From assembly GCF_009377205.1 (NCBI RefSeq), contig NZ_VJZE01000012.1, positions 1 to 58,034 of the forward strand: a DNA stretch of 58,034 nt, given 5' to 3'. Under the pieces are notes generated by a model. It was not told where the DNA came from and did not search any database. It was given only the letters and a program-made list of their open reading frames with translations. The translations under genes and the position numbers were made by a program. Positions 9,125-17,943 of this stretch are shown here, in pieces (the first letter of the stretch is position 1; the number at the start of each line of letters is the position of its first letter). Origin of the DNA: Streptomyces phyllanthi. GTDB taxonomy: Bacteria > Actinomycetota > Actinomycetes > Streptomycetales > Streptomycetaceae.

Positions 9125-9160
9125 CCGGGGCACCTCCGCTCGTCGGCGGAGGTGCCCCGG
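9125..9160 (+). terminator. Strong hairpin terminator after the DoxX-like gene
   Basis: CCGGGGCACCTCCGC (9125-9139) pairs perfectly with GCGGAGGTGCCCCGG (9146-9160) across a 6-base loop. It separates this transcript from the pyruvate formate-lyase promoter. Confidence 0.85.
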
Positions 9161-9181
9161 TTGCCTGTGCTCTGCCTGACA

Positions 9182-9195
9182 GGGACCTACGGCCC
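9182..9195. promoter_or_regulatory. DevR/OsdR-type box upstream of pyruvate formate-lyase
   Basis: GGGACCTACGGCCC matches GGGNCNNNNGNCCC exactly, just past the preceding terminator and 120 bases before the ATG at 9316. Confidence 0.65.
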
Positions 9196-9315
9196 GGCAC
9201 GAGAGGGACGGGTGGCGCGTCCCCGGTGCGCCCAGAGGCCCTCCCCGAAGGCATCGCGAGCGACAAGCATCAAGAGCGAAGAAGTTCCACGGGAAGAGTG
9301 AGGGAGAGACCGGCG

Positions 9316-11577
9316 ATGACGGCAACGGTGACAGCTGGACCCCGGGTGGCGACCGAGGCATGGCGGGGCTTCGCCGGTACGCTCTGGCGGGACCAGGTCG
9401 ACGTACGCGACTTCATCCAGGCCAACTACACGCCGTACGAAGGTGATGCGGCGTTCCTGGCCGGACCGACCCAGCGCACGCTCACCGTCTGGGGCAAGGT
9501 TGCCGCCTTGTTCCCCGAGGAGCGGCGGCGGGGCATCCTCGATGTCGACGTGGTCCTGCCCTCCACCATCACCTCGCACCGGCCGGGCTTCATCGACCGC
9601 GACCGCGAACTGATCGTCGGCCTACAGACCGACGCCCCGCTGCGGCGGGCGATCATGCCCAATGGCGGCCTGCGGATGGTGGAGAACGGGCTGAAGGCGT
9701 ACGGCTACAGGGCCGACCCCTTCGTCACGCGCGTCTTCAGCACCTACCGCAAGACCCACAACGACGGCGTCTTCGACGCCTACACCCCCGAGATGCGCGC
9801 CGCCCGTAAGGCCGGGATCATCACCGGACTGCCGGACGCCTACGGCCGCGGCCGGATCATCGGCGACTACCGGCGCGTCGCGCTGTACGGCACCGACCGG
9901 CTGATCGAGGCCAAGCGCGCCGAGCGGGCCCTGCTGGACGCGCGGCCCTCCGGCCCGGACGTCATCCGCGATCGGGAGGAGCTGGCCGAACAGATCAAGG
10001 CGCTGGCCGAGCTGACCCGGATGGCGGACTCGTACGGCTGCGACGTCACTCGGCCCGCGGCGACCGCGCACGAAGCGGTGCAGTGGCTCTACCTCGGTTT
10101 CCTGGCGGCGGTGAAGGAGCAGAACGGCGCCGCGATGTCGCTGGGCCGCACCTCCACCTTCCTGGACGTCTACCTCCAGCGCGACCTGGAGGAGGGGACG
10201 ATCGACGAGACGCGGGCCCAGGAACTGATCGACGACTTCGTCATCAAGCTGCGGATCGTCCGCTTCCTGCGCACTCCCGAGTACGACGCGCTGTTCTCCG
10301 GCGACCCCACCTGGGTGACGGAGTCCATCGGCGGCATCGGCACCGACGGCCGCACCCTGGTCACCCGCACCTCCTTCCGCTTCCTGCAGACCCTCTACAA
10401 CCTCGGCCCGGCCCCCGAGCCCAACCTGACCGTCCTGTGGTCGCCGCGGCTGCCCGAGGGCTTCAAGCGGTTCTGCGCGCAGGTCTCCATCGACACCAGC
10501 GCCATCCAGTACGAGTCCGACGACCTGATGCGCCCGCGCACCGGCGACGACACGGCGATCGCCTGCTGTGTCTCGGCGATGGCGGTGGGCCGGCAGATGC
10601 AGTTCTTCGGCGCGCGGGTCAACCTGGCCAAGGCGCTGCTGTACGCGATCAACGGCGGCCGGGACGAGATGACCGGCGAGCAGATCGCGCCCGAGGCGCC
10701 CGCGCTGACCGGCGAGTACCTGGACCACGAGGGGTTGTCGGCGGCGTACGACCGCATGCTCGACTGGCTGGCGGCCACCTACGTCAACGCGCTCAACGTC
10801 ATCCACTACATGCACGACAAGTACGCCTACGAGCGCATCGAGATGGCGCTGCACGACTATCCGGTGCACCGTTTCATGGCGTGCGGCATCGCCGGCCTCT
10901 CGGTGGCGGCAGACAGCCTCTCGGCCGCCAAGTACGCCCGCGTCAAGGTCATCCGGGATGCGACCGGACTGGCCGTCGACTACGAGGTCGAGGGCGAGTA
11001 CCCGGCGTACGGCAACAACGACGACCGCGCCGACGCCATCGCGGCCGACCTGGTGGAGTCCTTCATGGCGAAGGTGCGCCGGCACCCCACGTACCGGGAC
11101 GCCGAGCACACCCAGTCGGTGCTGACCATCACCTCGAACGTGGTGTACGGCAAGCACACAGGGAACACGCCCGACGGCCGCCGCGCCGGTGCCCCGTTCG
11201 CACCTGGCGCCAACCCGATGAACGGCCGTGACCGGCACGGGGTGGCCGCCTCGGCCCTGTCGGTGGCCAAGCTCCCGTACGAGCAGGCCCGCGACGGCAT
11301 CTCGCTCACGACGACGATCACGCCCGAGGGCCTGGGCCACGACCCGGCCGAGCGAGCAGGTCATCTGGTCGGCATCCTGGACGCGTACACGGCGTCCGGC
11401 GGCTTCCACATGAACGTCAACGTCCTGGACCGGGCGACGCTCGAGGACGCCATGGAGCACCCGGAGAAGTACCCCGAGCTGACGGTCCGGGTCTCCGGGT
11501 ACGCCGTCAACTTCGTCCGCCTGACCCGCGAGCAGCAGCTCGACGTGATCAGCCGCACCTTCCACGGATCGCTGTGA
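9316..11577 (+). CDS. pflB: Pyruvate formate-lyase (glycyl radical enzyme)
   Basis: 753 residues, close to the 759 of E. coli PflB. It converts pyruvate + CoA to acetyl-CoA + formate anaerobically. Both catalytic features are present: adjacent cysteines C417-C418 in IACCVSAM, and the C-terminal glycyl radical loop RVSGYAVNF with the radical Gly at 728. The double cysteine and the loop sequence indicate true pyruvate formate-lyase rather than a diol dehydratase or other glycyl radical homolog. AGGGAGA at 9301-9307 supports ATG 9316. The stop overlaps the activase GTG by four bases. The enzyme is destroyed by oxygen in its active form, so use would be limited to anoxic conditions. Confidence 0.95.
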   Translation: MTATVTAGPRVATEAWRGFAGTLWRDQVDVRDFIQANYTPYEGDAAFLAGPTQRTLTVWGKVAALFPEERRRGILDVDVVLPSTITSHRPGFIDRDRELIVGLQTDAPLRRAIMPNGGLRMVENGLKAYGYRADPFVTRVFSTYRKTHNDGVFDAYTPEMRAARKAGIITGLPDAYGRGRIIGDYRRVALYGTDRLIEAKRAERALLDARPSGPDVIRDREELAEQIKALAELTRMADSYGCDVTRPAATAHEAVQWLYLGFLAAVKEQNGAAMSLGRTSTFLDVYLQRDLEEGTIDETRAQELIDDFVIKLRIVRFLRTPEYDALFSGDPTWVTESIGGIGTDGRTLVTRTSFRFLQTLYNLGPAPEPNLTVLWSPRLPEGFKRFCAQVSIDTSAIQYESDDLMRPRTGDDTAIACCVSAMAVGRQMQFFGARVNLAKALLYAINGGRDEMTGEQIAPEAPALTGEYLDHEGLSAAYDRMLDWLAATYVNALNVIHYMHDKYAYERIEMALHDYPVHRFMACGIAGLSVAADSLSAAKYARVKVIRDATGLAVDYEVEGEYPAYGNNDDRADAIAADLVESFMAKVRRHPTYRDAEHTQSVLTITSNVVYGKHTGNTPDGRRAGAPFAPGANPMNGRDRHGVAASALSVAKLPYEQARDGISLTTTITPEGLGHDPAERAGHLVGILDAYTASGGFHMNVNVLDRATLEDAMEHPEKYPELTVRVSGYAVNFVRLTREQQLDVISRTFHGSL

Positions 11578-12320
11578 GCACCACGGTCGAGCCGGTGACG
11601 GGCCGGGTCCACTCCTGGGACCTGTCCACGGGAGTGGACGGCCCCGGGACCCGGTTCGTGCTGTTCCTCAGCGGCTGCCCGCTGCGCTGCCTGTACTGCG
11701 CCAACCCGGACACCTGGCACATGCGCGATGGCAAGCAGGCCACCGTCGACGAGGTGATGGCCGAGATCGAGAAGTACCGGCCCTTCATCACCACCGCGGG
11801 CGGGGGAGTGACGCTCACCGGCGGTGAGGCCCTGCTGCAGCCCGCGTTCACGGCCGCGATCTTCCGCCGCTGCAAGGAACTCGGCCTGCACACCGCCCTC
11901 GACACCTCCGGACTCCTCGGCGCCCGCGCGACCGACGACTTGCTGGCAGACACCGACCTGGTCCTGCTGGACATCAAGTCCTTCGACGTCCGGACCTACC
12001 GGAAGCTGACCGGCGGCGACCTGGCACCGACCCTCACCTTCGCAACTCGCCTGGACCGGCTCGGCGTCCCGGTGTGGATCCGCTACGTCCTGGTCCCCGG
12101 CTGGACCGACGACCCGGCGGCCGTCGACGGACTCGGCGCGTTCCTCGCCGGGCTCGGCAACGTCGACCGGGTGGACGTCCTGCCGTTCCACAAGCTCGGC
12201 GCCCACAAGTACGACGCGCTGGGTATCCCCTTCCCCCTGCACGACACACCCGCGCCGCACCCGAACCTGACCGAGCGAGTGCGCGAGCAGTTCCGGGAAC
12301 ACGGCCTGCGGGCGCTGTGA
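11574..12320 (+). CDS. pflA: Pyruvate formate-lyase activating enzyme
   Basis: 248-residue radical SAM enzyme that installs the glycyl radical on PflB. The iron-sulfur motif C35-x3-C39-x2-C42 (GCPLRCLYC) and the GGxxL-type region near 85-95 ([15 protein letters not shown]) are intact. It starts at GTG 11574, inside the stop of pflB (GTGA), so translation is coupled. A partner reductant (flavodoxin or ferredoxin) is not encoded nearby. Confidence 0.94.
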   Translation: MSTTVEPVTGRVHSWDLSTGVDGPGTRFVLFLSGCPLRCLYCANPDTWHMRDGKQATVDEVMAEIEKYRPFITTAGGGVTLTGGEALLQPAFTAAIFRRCKELGLHTALDTSGLLGARATDDLLADTDLVLLDIKSFDVRTYRKLTGGDLAPTLTFATRLDRLGVPVWIRYVLVPGWTDDPAAVDGLGAFLAGLGNVDRVDVLPFHKLGAHKYDALGIPFPLHDTPAPHPNLTERVREQFREHGLRAL

Positions 12321-12339
12321 ACGAGGAGCCCATTACGGC

Positions 12340-12575
12340 GTGAGCGAGATGGGCTGTGGCTGGAGCAGGGCGGGCGAGATATGGGCGGCGGCCAGGGCCC
12401 ATGAGTGCCCGGGGGGCGAACGGGGACGGACTGCCGAGCTGCTGCGGCGCCGTCCAGACGCCGGGGCGCAGCAGCCCGTGCGCGATCAGGAAAGCTGCCA
12501 CCCATATCGAGCCGGAACGTACGTGTCCGTCAGCAAGGCGGCGATCACCGCCGGCACGGCGACGGGCCCGCCCTC
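12340..12575 (-). pseudogene. Fragment of a small membrane protein
   Basis: Minus-strand frames contain IWVAAFLIAHGLLRPGVW and, after a frameshift, HSWALAAAHISPALL. They look like the N-terminus of a small helical membrane protein and have coding-like codon use, but no intact frame exists. I cannot name the family with confidence. It lies between pflA and the fruA remnant. Confidence 0.4.
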
Positions 12576-12578
12576 CCA

Positions 12579-13140
12579 TCAGCCGAAGTGCCGGCCGCCG
12601 ACCGCGATCAGCAGACCACCCGCGGCGACGAACGGCACCATGCAGCTCACGCCGGACATCAGCCAGCTGCGCGGCTTCATGCCGAAGCGGTCGCCTGCGC
12701 GGTGCCCCTGTCGATGGGAGAGGTGCGGGCGGCAGCGGCCGGGGCGGTGGTCGCGCCGCGCTCGGCCTTGCCGCGGGCCTTGTCGATCAGCTCGCCGGGG
12801 CGGTCGACGGCTGCCTTGACGCCGACGTCGACGGTCGGCTTCCCGGCGAAGCGTTCCTTCTCCCGTACGGGGATGTCGTGGGCGGAGATCACCGCGTCTG
12901 TGCGGACAGGATGCTCAGGTGGGCGTCGTCGGCGCCGTCCGCGTGGCGATCATGAAGATCAGGTCGGCCAGGCCCTCCGGGGCGCCGAAGTCCACGGCGC
13001 GCGGGCTCCAGGCCGGTGGGCATCTGTTCCTCGCGGACGGCGATGTCGGTGAGGAAGCCGTCGAGGTCGGTGACCCGGCCCTGGCCGGCCAGGTGCTCGG
13101 CGACGCGCGGACGGCCGGCGGAGTCGGGCATGGTGACGTC
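12579..13140 (-). pseudogene. fruA: Decayed fructose PTS permease (EIIABC)
   Basis: Pieces of a fructose-type PTS permease in order on the minus strand. The EIIA part reads HLAGQGRVTDLDGFLTDIAV and MPTGLE, then jumps to AVDFGAPEGLADLIFMI in another frame. The EIIB tail reads VREKERFAGKPTVDVGVKAA. The first EIIC helix reads KPRSWLMSGVSCMVPFVAAG, and the frame stops at 12579. The EIIA stretch that should carry the phosphorylated His and the EIIB N-terminus with its phospho-Cys are deleted, as is nearly all of EIIC. This is decay by internal deletions plus frameshifts. Confidence 0.75.
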
Positions 13141-13192
13141 GGGGCGATCGTGGTCGCCGTATCAGCGATGCGCCGCCGAAGGGGCCCGGGGA

Positions 13193-13918
13193 TTACCGCT
13201 CGGGGAGCCAGTGGTGGGCGATCCGGCGGGAGGGGTGTTTCTCGGGTGGGCGGGTGTCGTCGATGCGGAACGTGAGGCTGTTCATCACGCCCACCACGCC
13301 GTCCATCCGCCAGGTCAGCCGGACAGCCACCGGGATGTCGCTACGGCGTTCCAGGCGTCCTTCCAGCGTGGCCGTGCCGTCGTGGACCGAGACGATGACG
13401 GTGTGGGGCGGCAGGCACATGGCGCGGGTCAGGACCTCGTCGATGATCTCCTTCCGGATCTCCTCGTCGGTGCGCAGGAAGACCCGCAGCAGGTCACGGC
13501 GAGTGGCGATGCCGATCAGGCGGTCCTCCTCGTCCACCACGGGAAGCCGTTCGATCTGGTGACGCTCCATCACCCGTGCGGCGTCCGCGACGCGTTGCTC
13601 CGGGTGCACGGTGATCGCGGGTGTCGACATCAGTTGCCCGGCGGTCATGGCGCGGGCCTTGGCCGCCGCGATCCGTGCCTTCCGGCGCAGGGTTGACGGC
13701 CGGAAACGGTCTCCCCGGCCCCGTTCGGCCTTCGCTGCCTGCCGGCGTATCAGGTCGGTCTCGGAGATGACGCCGAGGACTTTGTCGTCCGCGTCCACCA
13801 CCGGCAGGCCGCTGATCCGGTGCCGGGCCAGGAGCTGTGCCACGTCCTTGAACGGTGTTTCCGGGCGCGCCTGGACGACGTCGGGGGTCATCACCTCGCT
13901 GACCTTGGAGATCTTCAC
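13193..13918 (-). CDS. CBS-CBS-BON domain protein
   Basis: 241 residues: CBS 1 (about 7-62), CBS 2 (about 92-150) and a BON domain (about 155-225). CBS pairs bind adenosyl nucleotides and sense energy state; BON domains are often associated with membranes or lipids. Such CBS-BON proteins occur in actinobacterial hypoxia regulons (family knowledge). The GTG start at 13918 is preceded by AAAGGGA at good spacing. It is flanked on both sides by PTS relics but is itself intact. Its target is unknown. Confidence 0.85.
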   Translation of the reverse strand: MKISKVSEVMTPDVVQARPETPFKDVAQLLARHRISGLPVVDADDKVLGVISETDLIRRQAAKAERGRGDRFRPSTLRRKARIAAAKARAMTAGQLMSTPAITVHPEQRVADAARVMERHQIERLPVVDEEDRLIGIATRRDLLRVFLRTDEEIRKEIIDEVLTRAMCLPPHTVIVSVHDGTATLEGRLERRSDIPVAVRLTWRMDGVVGVMNSLTFRIDDTRPPEKHPSRRIAHHWLPER

Positions 13919-14277
13919 GGCAGTTCCCTTTCGCCTGGTTCCTGTGGAGGGCGACCGGCTGTCCCTGCGTACGGCCGCTGCGGGACGGCCCGTATCCCCG
14001 CTGGTCGGTCCATGTGCTCCCGCGATGGGCATCGGGGGCCGGAACTCTCGGGTGAGGGCGGCCGGTCCGGCCGCTGCTGTCCCGTTGGACCGTCCCGGGT
14101 GGCCGGCCCCTCGATGCCCCTTCAGCTTCCCGCGCACCGGCCTGACGGGGCAGGGCCGACTGGTCCCGAGCTCCCGGGCCGACCCGCCCCTGATCCGCCG
14201 GCCACGGGGCCCGGAACCGGCGGCAGTGCTGATGGTCCGGTTGCCGGCTGACCGGGGGCGAGGGGCGGTCAACGGCG
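13919..14277. other. Promoter-like gap with GC palindromes
   Basis: No gene seen. It contains the interrupted palindrome GCGGCCGGTCCGGCCGC near 14058-14074 and GGGCCGACTGGTCCC at 14153-14167, a DevR-like element with one extra central base. Either could control the leftward CBS-BON gene, at 140-250 bases from its start. Confidence 0.35.
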
Positions 14278-14525
14278 TCAGGCAGCCTCACCGACCGGTT
14301 CGTCCCTGCCGGACAGGGCGGTGCGGGCCGCGGCGCGAGCCTCCTCGGCGGTGTCCGCGGCGCGGGCCGCAGCTGCTGCCCACCGGCACTGGGCGAGGGT
14401 GCGCCGGGCGAGTTCGGCGCGCACGTACGGCAGTGATGCGGCACCCATGGACAGGCTGGTGACGCCGAGTCCGGTGAGGACGCGGGCGAGCAGTGGATCG
14501 GCGGCGGCCTCGCCGCACACGTCGC
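14278..14525 (-). pseudogene. ptsI: C-terminal remnant of PTS enzyme I
   Basis: About 80 codons encode VCGEAAADPLLARVLTGLGV, then TSLSMGAASLPYVRAELA and an alanine-rich tail, which is the way PTS enzyme I ends: the conserved CGE of the PEP-binding domain followed by the last helices. The upstream 450 or so residues, including the phospho-His, are missing. The sequence joins unrelated DNA near 14525. Together with the fruA relic 1.2 kb away it marks a lost PTS locus. Confidence 0.75.
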
Positions 14526-14589
14526 AACGGTGGGCCCTTTCATCCTGCTTCCCGAGGCGTACGACGCACGGCGGACTGGTTCGGTCGGG

Positions 14590-15600
14590 TCACATCTCGA
14601 AGACGATGCGGGCCTTGATCCGCCCGTCGAGGACGTCGGCGATGGAGTCGTTGACGGTGTCCAGCGGCCGGGTCTCGTAGATCACCTCGGTGCGTCCGGC
14701 GGCGTGCAGCTGGAACACCTCGTCCAGGTCCTGACGGGTGCCGACGATCGAACCGATCACCGAGGTGCCGTTCAGGACGGTGTCGAAGATCGGCACCTGG
14801 ATCGTTCCGCCGGCGGGCAGGGCGACCATGACCAGCTTGCCGCCGCGCCGCAGACCGCCGTACACGGAGGCGAACGCCTGCTCGTTGACCGCCAGCGCGA
14901 TCGCCGCGTGGGCGCCTCCGTGCTGCCTGAGCACCTCGGCCGGGTCCTCCTTGCGGGCATCGATGACGATGTCCGCGCCGAGCTCGCGGGCGAGTTCGAG
15001 CTTGTCGTCGGTGACGTCGATCGCGGCGACGGTGGCTCCGGCGATCTTCGCGTACTGCACGGCCAGGTGCCCGAGACCGCCGACCCCGGAGATCGCCACC
15101 AGTTGAGTGGGACGTACGTCGGCGACCTTCAGCGCCTTGTACGTCGTCACGCCGGCGCAGGTCAGCGGGGCCGCGTCGCGCGGGTCGATGCCGTCGGGGA
15201 CCGGAGCGGCGAAGTCGGCCGGGGCGAGCATCTTCTCGGCGTACCCGCCGTCCACGCTGTAGCCGGTGTTCTGCTGCTTCTCGCAGAGCGTCTCCCAGCC
15301 CGACAGGCAGTGCTCGCACCGCCCACAGGCCCAGCCCAGCCAGGGCACGGCCACGCGCCGGCCGACGGCCAGGTGGGTCACTCCGTCGCCGAGCGCCTCG
15401 ACGATGCCGACGCCCTCGTGGCCGGGGACGAACGGAGGGCTGGGCTTGACGGGCCAGTCGCCGTGCGCGGCGTGGATGTCGGTGTGGCACAGCCCGGACG
15501 CTTCCAGGCGGACGCGGACCTGGCCGGGGCCGGGCTCCGGGTCCGGGCGGTCCTCGATCACCAGCGGCTCGCCGAAGGACCGGACGACTGCTGCCTTCAT
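14590..15600 (-). CDS. Zinc-dependent alcohol dehydrogenase
   Basis: 336-residue medium-chain dehydrogenase, AdhP-like. Catalytic zinc ligands are visible as C38 (GLCHTD) and H61-E62 (PGHEGVG). Structural zinc cysteines are C92, C95, C98 and C106 (CGRCEHC). The NAD-binding loop is GVGGLGHLAVQYAK. It reduces aldehydes (for example acetaldehyde) or oxidises primary alcohols. In a set with phosphoketolase and pyruvate formate-lyase it could regenerate NAD+ by making ethanol from an acetyl unit, although no acetylating aldehyde dehydrogenase is visible. A near-match palindrome lies 89 bases upstream of its ATG. Confidence 0.92.
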   Translation of the reverse strand: MKAAVVRSFGEPLVIEDRPDPEPGPGQVRVRLEASGLCHTDIHAAHGDWPVKPSPPFVPGHEGVGIVEALGDGVTHLAVGRRVAVPWLGWACGRCEHCLSGWETLCEKQQNTGYSVDGGYAEKMLAPADFAAPVPDGIDPRDAAPLTCAGVTTYKALKVADVRPTQLVAISGVGGLGHLAVQYAKIAGATVAAIDVTDDKLELARELGADIVIDARKEDPAEVLRQHGGAHAAIALAVNEQAFASVYGGLRRGGKLVMVALPAGGTIQVPIFDTVLNGTSVIGSIVGTRQDLDEVFQLHAAGRTEVIYETRPLDTVNDSIADVLDGRIKARIVFEM

Positions 15601-15688
15601 GTGCTGCTCCTCGGTCTGTCTGGTTGGTGCGGTTCCAGGTTCGAACGGGCTGTGCTGCTGCGGCAGGTACCGGACGTCCCCGGGGGTG

Positions 15689-15702
15689 GGGCCACTCGGC
15701 CT
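15689..15702. promoter_or_regulatory. Possible DevR-type box upstream of alcohol dehydrogenase
   Basis: GGGCCACTCGGCCT, one mismatch to the pattern, 89-102 bases upstream of the leftward ATG at 15600. Confidence 0.45.
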
Positions 15703-15724
15703 CGAGCCGACCGGGAACCGGCCC

Positions 15725-16636
15725 TCAGTCGTGGGGCACCACGGCGACCGGGGCGGCGGCGTGGTGCAGCACCGCGTGGGCCACGGGCCCGATGCGCATA
15801 CCGAGCGCCGGACGGTGCACCCGGCGGCCGACCACCACGAGTCCGGCCTGCGCGGCGGCACGCAGTACGACTCCGGCCGGGCGGGTGAGCTCGACCGTGT
15901 GGGCGACCGGGACCTGCGGGTACTTCTCGCGCCACGGCTCGAGAGCGTCGGCCAGCGCCTTCTTCGCCTGGCCCGTGATACCGCCTTCCTGGCTGGCCAG
16001 CTGCCCCACAACCGGGCCATGCCCGTACAGCGGCGGCAGGTTCGGCGCGTGCACGGCGCGCAGTGCGGTCCTGCGGGTGGCGGCCGCGTCGAAGGCGAAT
16101 TCCAGCAGCGACTCAGTCGGGTCGCCCGGGTCGTCGAGCCCCACCACGACCTCGCCACCGTCGTGCTTGGCGGCCGAGCGGGCGTTGGCCCGCACCATGA
16201 CCACCGGGCTGTTCGCCCGGGCGAGCACCTGCTGCCCGACGGAACCGAGCAGGAACCCGGCAATGGCACCGTGACCGCTGGAGCCCAGCACCAGCATCCG
16301 GGCCTTCTCCGCCTGGCCCAGCAGCACCTCGGCTGCGGTATCGGATATCCGCTCGGTGCTGACCGTCAGTTCCGGATGCCTCCCGCGCAGCTCCTCCTCG
16401 GCCTCCTGCAGAATGCTCCCCCCGCCTCCGGCCGGGGGCACCCTCGTCCCGCCTTGCTCGGCCCAGTGCTCCTGCGTGTCCAGGTCCTGAGTGACCGGTA
16501 CGTCGTGTGGCTGCCGGATCCAGGCATGTACCAGATGCAGCGGCACGGCACGGCGCAGCGCCTCGCGGGCGGCCCAATCGGCGGCGGCCAGGCTTTCGGG
16601 GGAGCCGTCGAGGCCGACGGCGATGGGGCGAATCAT
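15725..16636 (-). CDS. Tandem universal stress protein (USP 4)
   Basis: 303 residues, two UspA domains. Domain 1 carries G118-x2-G121-x9-G131-S132. A glycine-rich insert (PPAGGGGS, about 67-74) interrupts the usual loop. Domain 2 ends in LGMRIGPVAHAVLHHAAAPV, very like USP 1 and USP 5. ATG at 16636 is preceded by GGAGGTC. The gene diverges from the response regulator gene. A perfect-pattern box lies 92-105 bases upstream. Confidence 0.93.
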   Translation of the reverse strand: MIRPIAVGLDGSPESLAAADWAAREALRRAVPLHLVHAWIRQPHDVPVTQDLDTQEHWAEQGGTRVPPAGGGGSILQEAEEELRGRHPELTVSTERISDTAAEVLLGQAEKARMLVLGSSGHGAIAGFLLGSVGQQVLARANSPVVMVRANARSAAKHDGGEVVVGLDDPGDPTESLLEFAFDAAATRRTALRAVHAPNLPPLYGHGPVVGQLASQEGGITGQAKKALADALEPWREKYPQVPVAHTVELTRPAGVVLRAAAQAGLVVVGRRVHRPALGMRIGPVAHAVLHHAAAPVAVVPHD

Positions 16637-16727
16637 GGGAGAGACCTCCGGATACGGGATCAGCGGGCCGTGGACGATGGCGCCGGCCCTCGTCCCGAGC
16701 TTCACGACCACGCGGCCGCGGCTCCAG

Positions 16728-16741
16728 GGGCCGATGGTCCC
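16728..16741. promoter_or_regulatory. DevR/OsdR-type box upstream of USP 4
   Basis: GGGCCGATGGTCCC, exact match to GGGNCNNNNGNCCC, in the divergent region between USP 4 and the response regulator. Confidence 0.65.
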
Positions 16742-16865
16742 GAGTTGGACGGCATGGTCCTCACGGTGAGGGCCCGCCTGGTCTCCTCCGCGTTCGGCGG
16801 CGCCCGGCGCCGGGTAGCCGATCAGAACCGGTACGCGTGGGTACGCGGGAACAGCAGAGCGAAAA

Positions 16866-16893
16866 GGGCCGGTCGGCCCTGGCCGTTCGGCCC
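16866..16893. promoter_or_regulatory. Tandem DevR/OsdR-type boxes upstream of the response regulator
   Basis: GGGCCGGTCGGCCC (16866-16879) abuts TGGCCGTTCGGCCC (16880-16893). They end 94-108 bases before the regulator ATG at 16988. Autoregulation is the simplest reading. The rest of 16637-16987 holds no gene; a short CCCGCC/GGCGGG inverted repeat sits at about 16931-16947. Confidence 0.72.
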
Positions 16894-16987
16894 GGAATCG
16901 CGCAGGATCTGAGACAGGGAAGGACCGGTCCCGCCCATCTGGCGGGTTCCGGTTCCGGAGACAGACGACACAGGACAGGAGCCGTCG

Positions 16988-17680
16988 ATGGCGGACAGCG
17001 AGCGACCCGGTACCGACAACCCGATCCGGGTCTTCCTGCTGGACGACCACGAGGTGGTACGCCGCGGGGTGCGCGATCTGCTGAACGACGAGCCGGACAT
17101 CAGTGTGATCGGCGAGGCCGGCACCGTCGAGCAGGCCCTGGTGCGTGTTCCCGCGCTGCGTCCGCAGGTGGCCGTGCTCGATGTGCGCCTGCCCGACGGA
17201 GACGGCGTGACAGTCTGCCGCGAGCTGCGCTCACGTATGCCGGAGCTTGCCTGCCTGATGCTGACCTCGTTCGACGACGAGGAGGCCCTGCTCGACTCGA
17301 TCATGGCCGGAGCCTCCGGATACGTGCTGAAGCAGATCCAGGGCACGGACCTGGTGTCGGCGGTCCGCACGGTGGCCGCCGGCCAGTCCCTGCTCGACCC
17401 GAGCGCCACCGCCAAGGTGATGGCCCGGCTGCGCCAGGACCAGCAGCCGGAGGAGGAGCCGGACGCCCTGCCGGGGCTCACCGCCCGGGAGCGGGAGATT
17501 CTGGCCCTGATCGGCGAGGGCCTGACCAACCGTCAGATCGGCCAGCGACTCTACCTCGCGGAGAAGACGGTCAAGAACCACATCTCCCGCCTGCTCGCCA
17601 AGCTCGGCGTGGAGCGGCGCATCCAGGCCGCGGTCATCGCCACGCAGGCCCAGGACCGGCTGCGGCAAGAAGGACGCTGA
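16988..17680 (+). CDS. osdR: DevR/DosR/OsdR-type response regulator
   Basis: 230-residue NarL/LuxR-family response regulator. The receiver domain (13-130) has acidic pair D19-D20, phospho-acceptor D65 in [10 protein letters not shown]93 and K115. The LuxR helix-turn-helix is at 165-220 with [16 protein letters not shown] as recognition region, nearly the same as recalled for mycobacterial DosR. It is therefore the likely reader of the palindromes in this window (inference). No histidine kinase gene is adjacent, although S. coelicolor pairs OsdR with OsdK; the kinase must be elsewhere or have been lost. Tandem boxes in its promoter suggest autoregulation. Confidence 0.9.
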   Translation: MADSERPGTDNPIRVFLLDDHEVVRRGVRDLLNDEPDISVIGEAGTVEQALVRVPALRPQVAVLDVRLPDGDGVTVCRELRSRMPELACLMLTSFDDEEALLDSIMAGASGYVLKQIQGTDLVSAVRTVAAGQSLLDPSATAKVMARLRQDQQPEEEPDALPGLTAREREILALIGEGLTNRQIGQRLYLAEKTVKNHISRLLAKLGVERRIQAAVIATQAQDRLRQEGR

Positions 17681-17943
17681 GCCCCGCTCGGAGCCGAACG
17701 CAGGGACGAACGCCCTTCGCCTGCCCTCTGCCCTCCGTGCAGCCCAAGCGGATCCCCTCCCCGGCCACCAGGCCGCAACACACCCGGACGATGCTGCTCC
17801 GGCGGGCGTACGGCTCTTCCTGCCGTTGCCTGTGGTCTGCACGGTTGTGCCAACTCGCCCCGATACGCGGCAACTTCTGGGGTCGGCGCTCGCGCGGGCA
17901 GGGGCCGTATCGCTGCACGATCTCCGATCACACGGCTACGCGG

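Noticed and set aside
9205..9223. GGGACG...CGTCCC inverted repeat with 7-base spacer
   Set aside because: Spacing differs from the 14-base DevR-type site; may be chance in GC-rich DNA.
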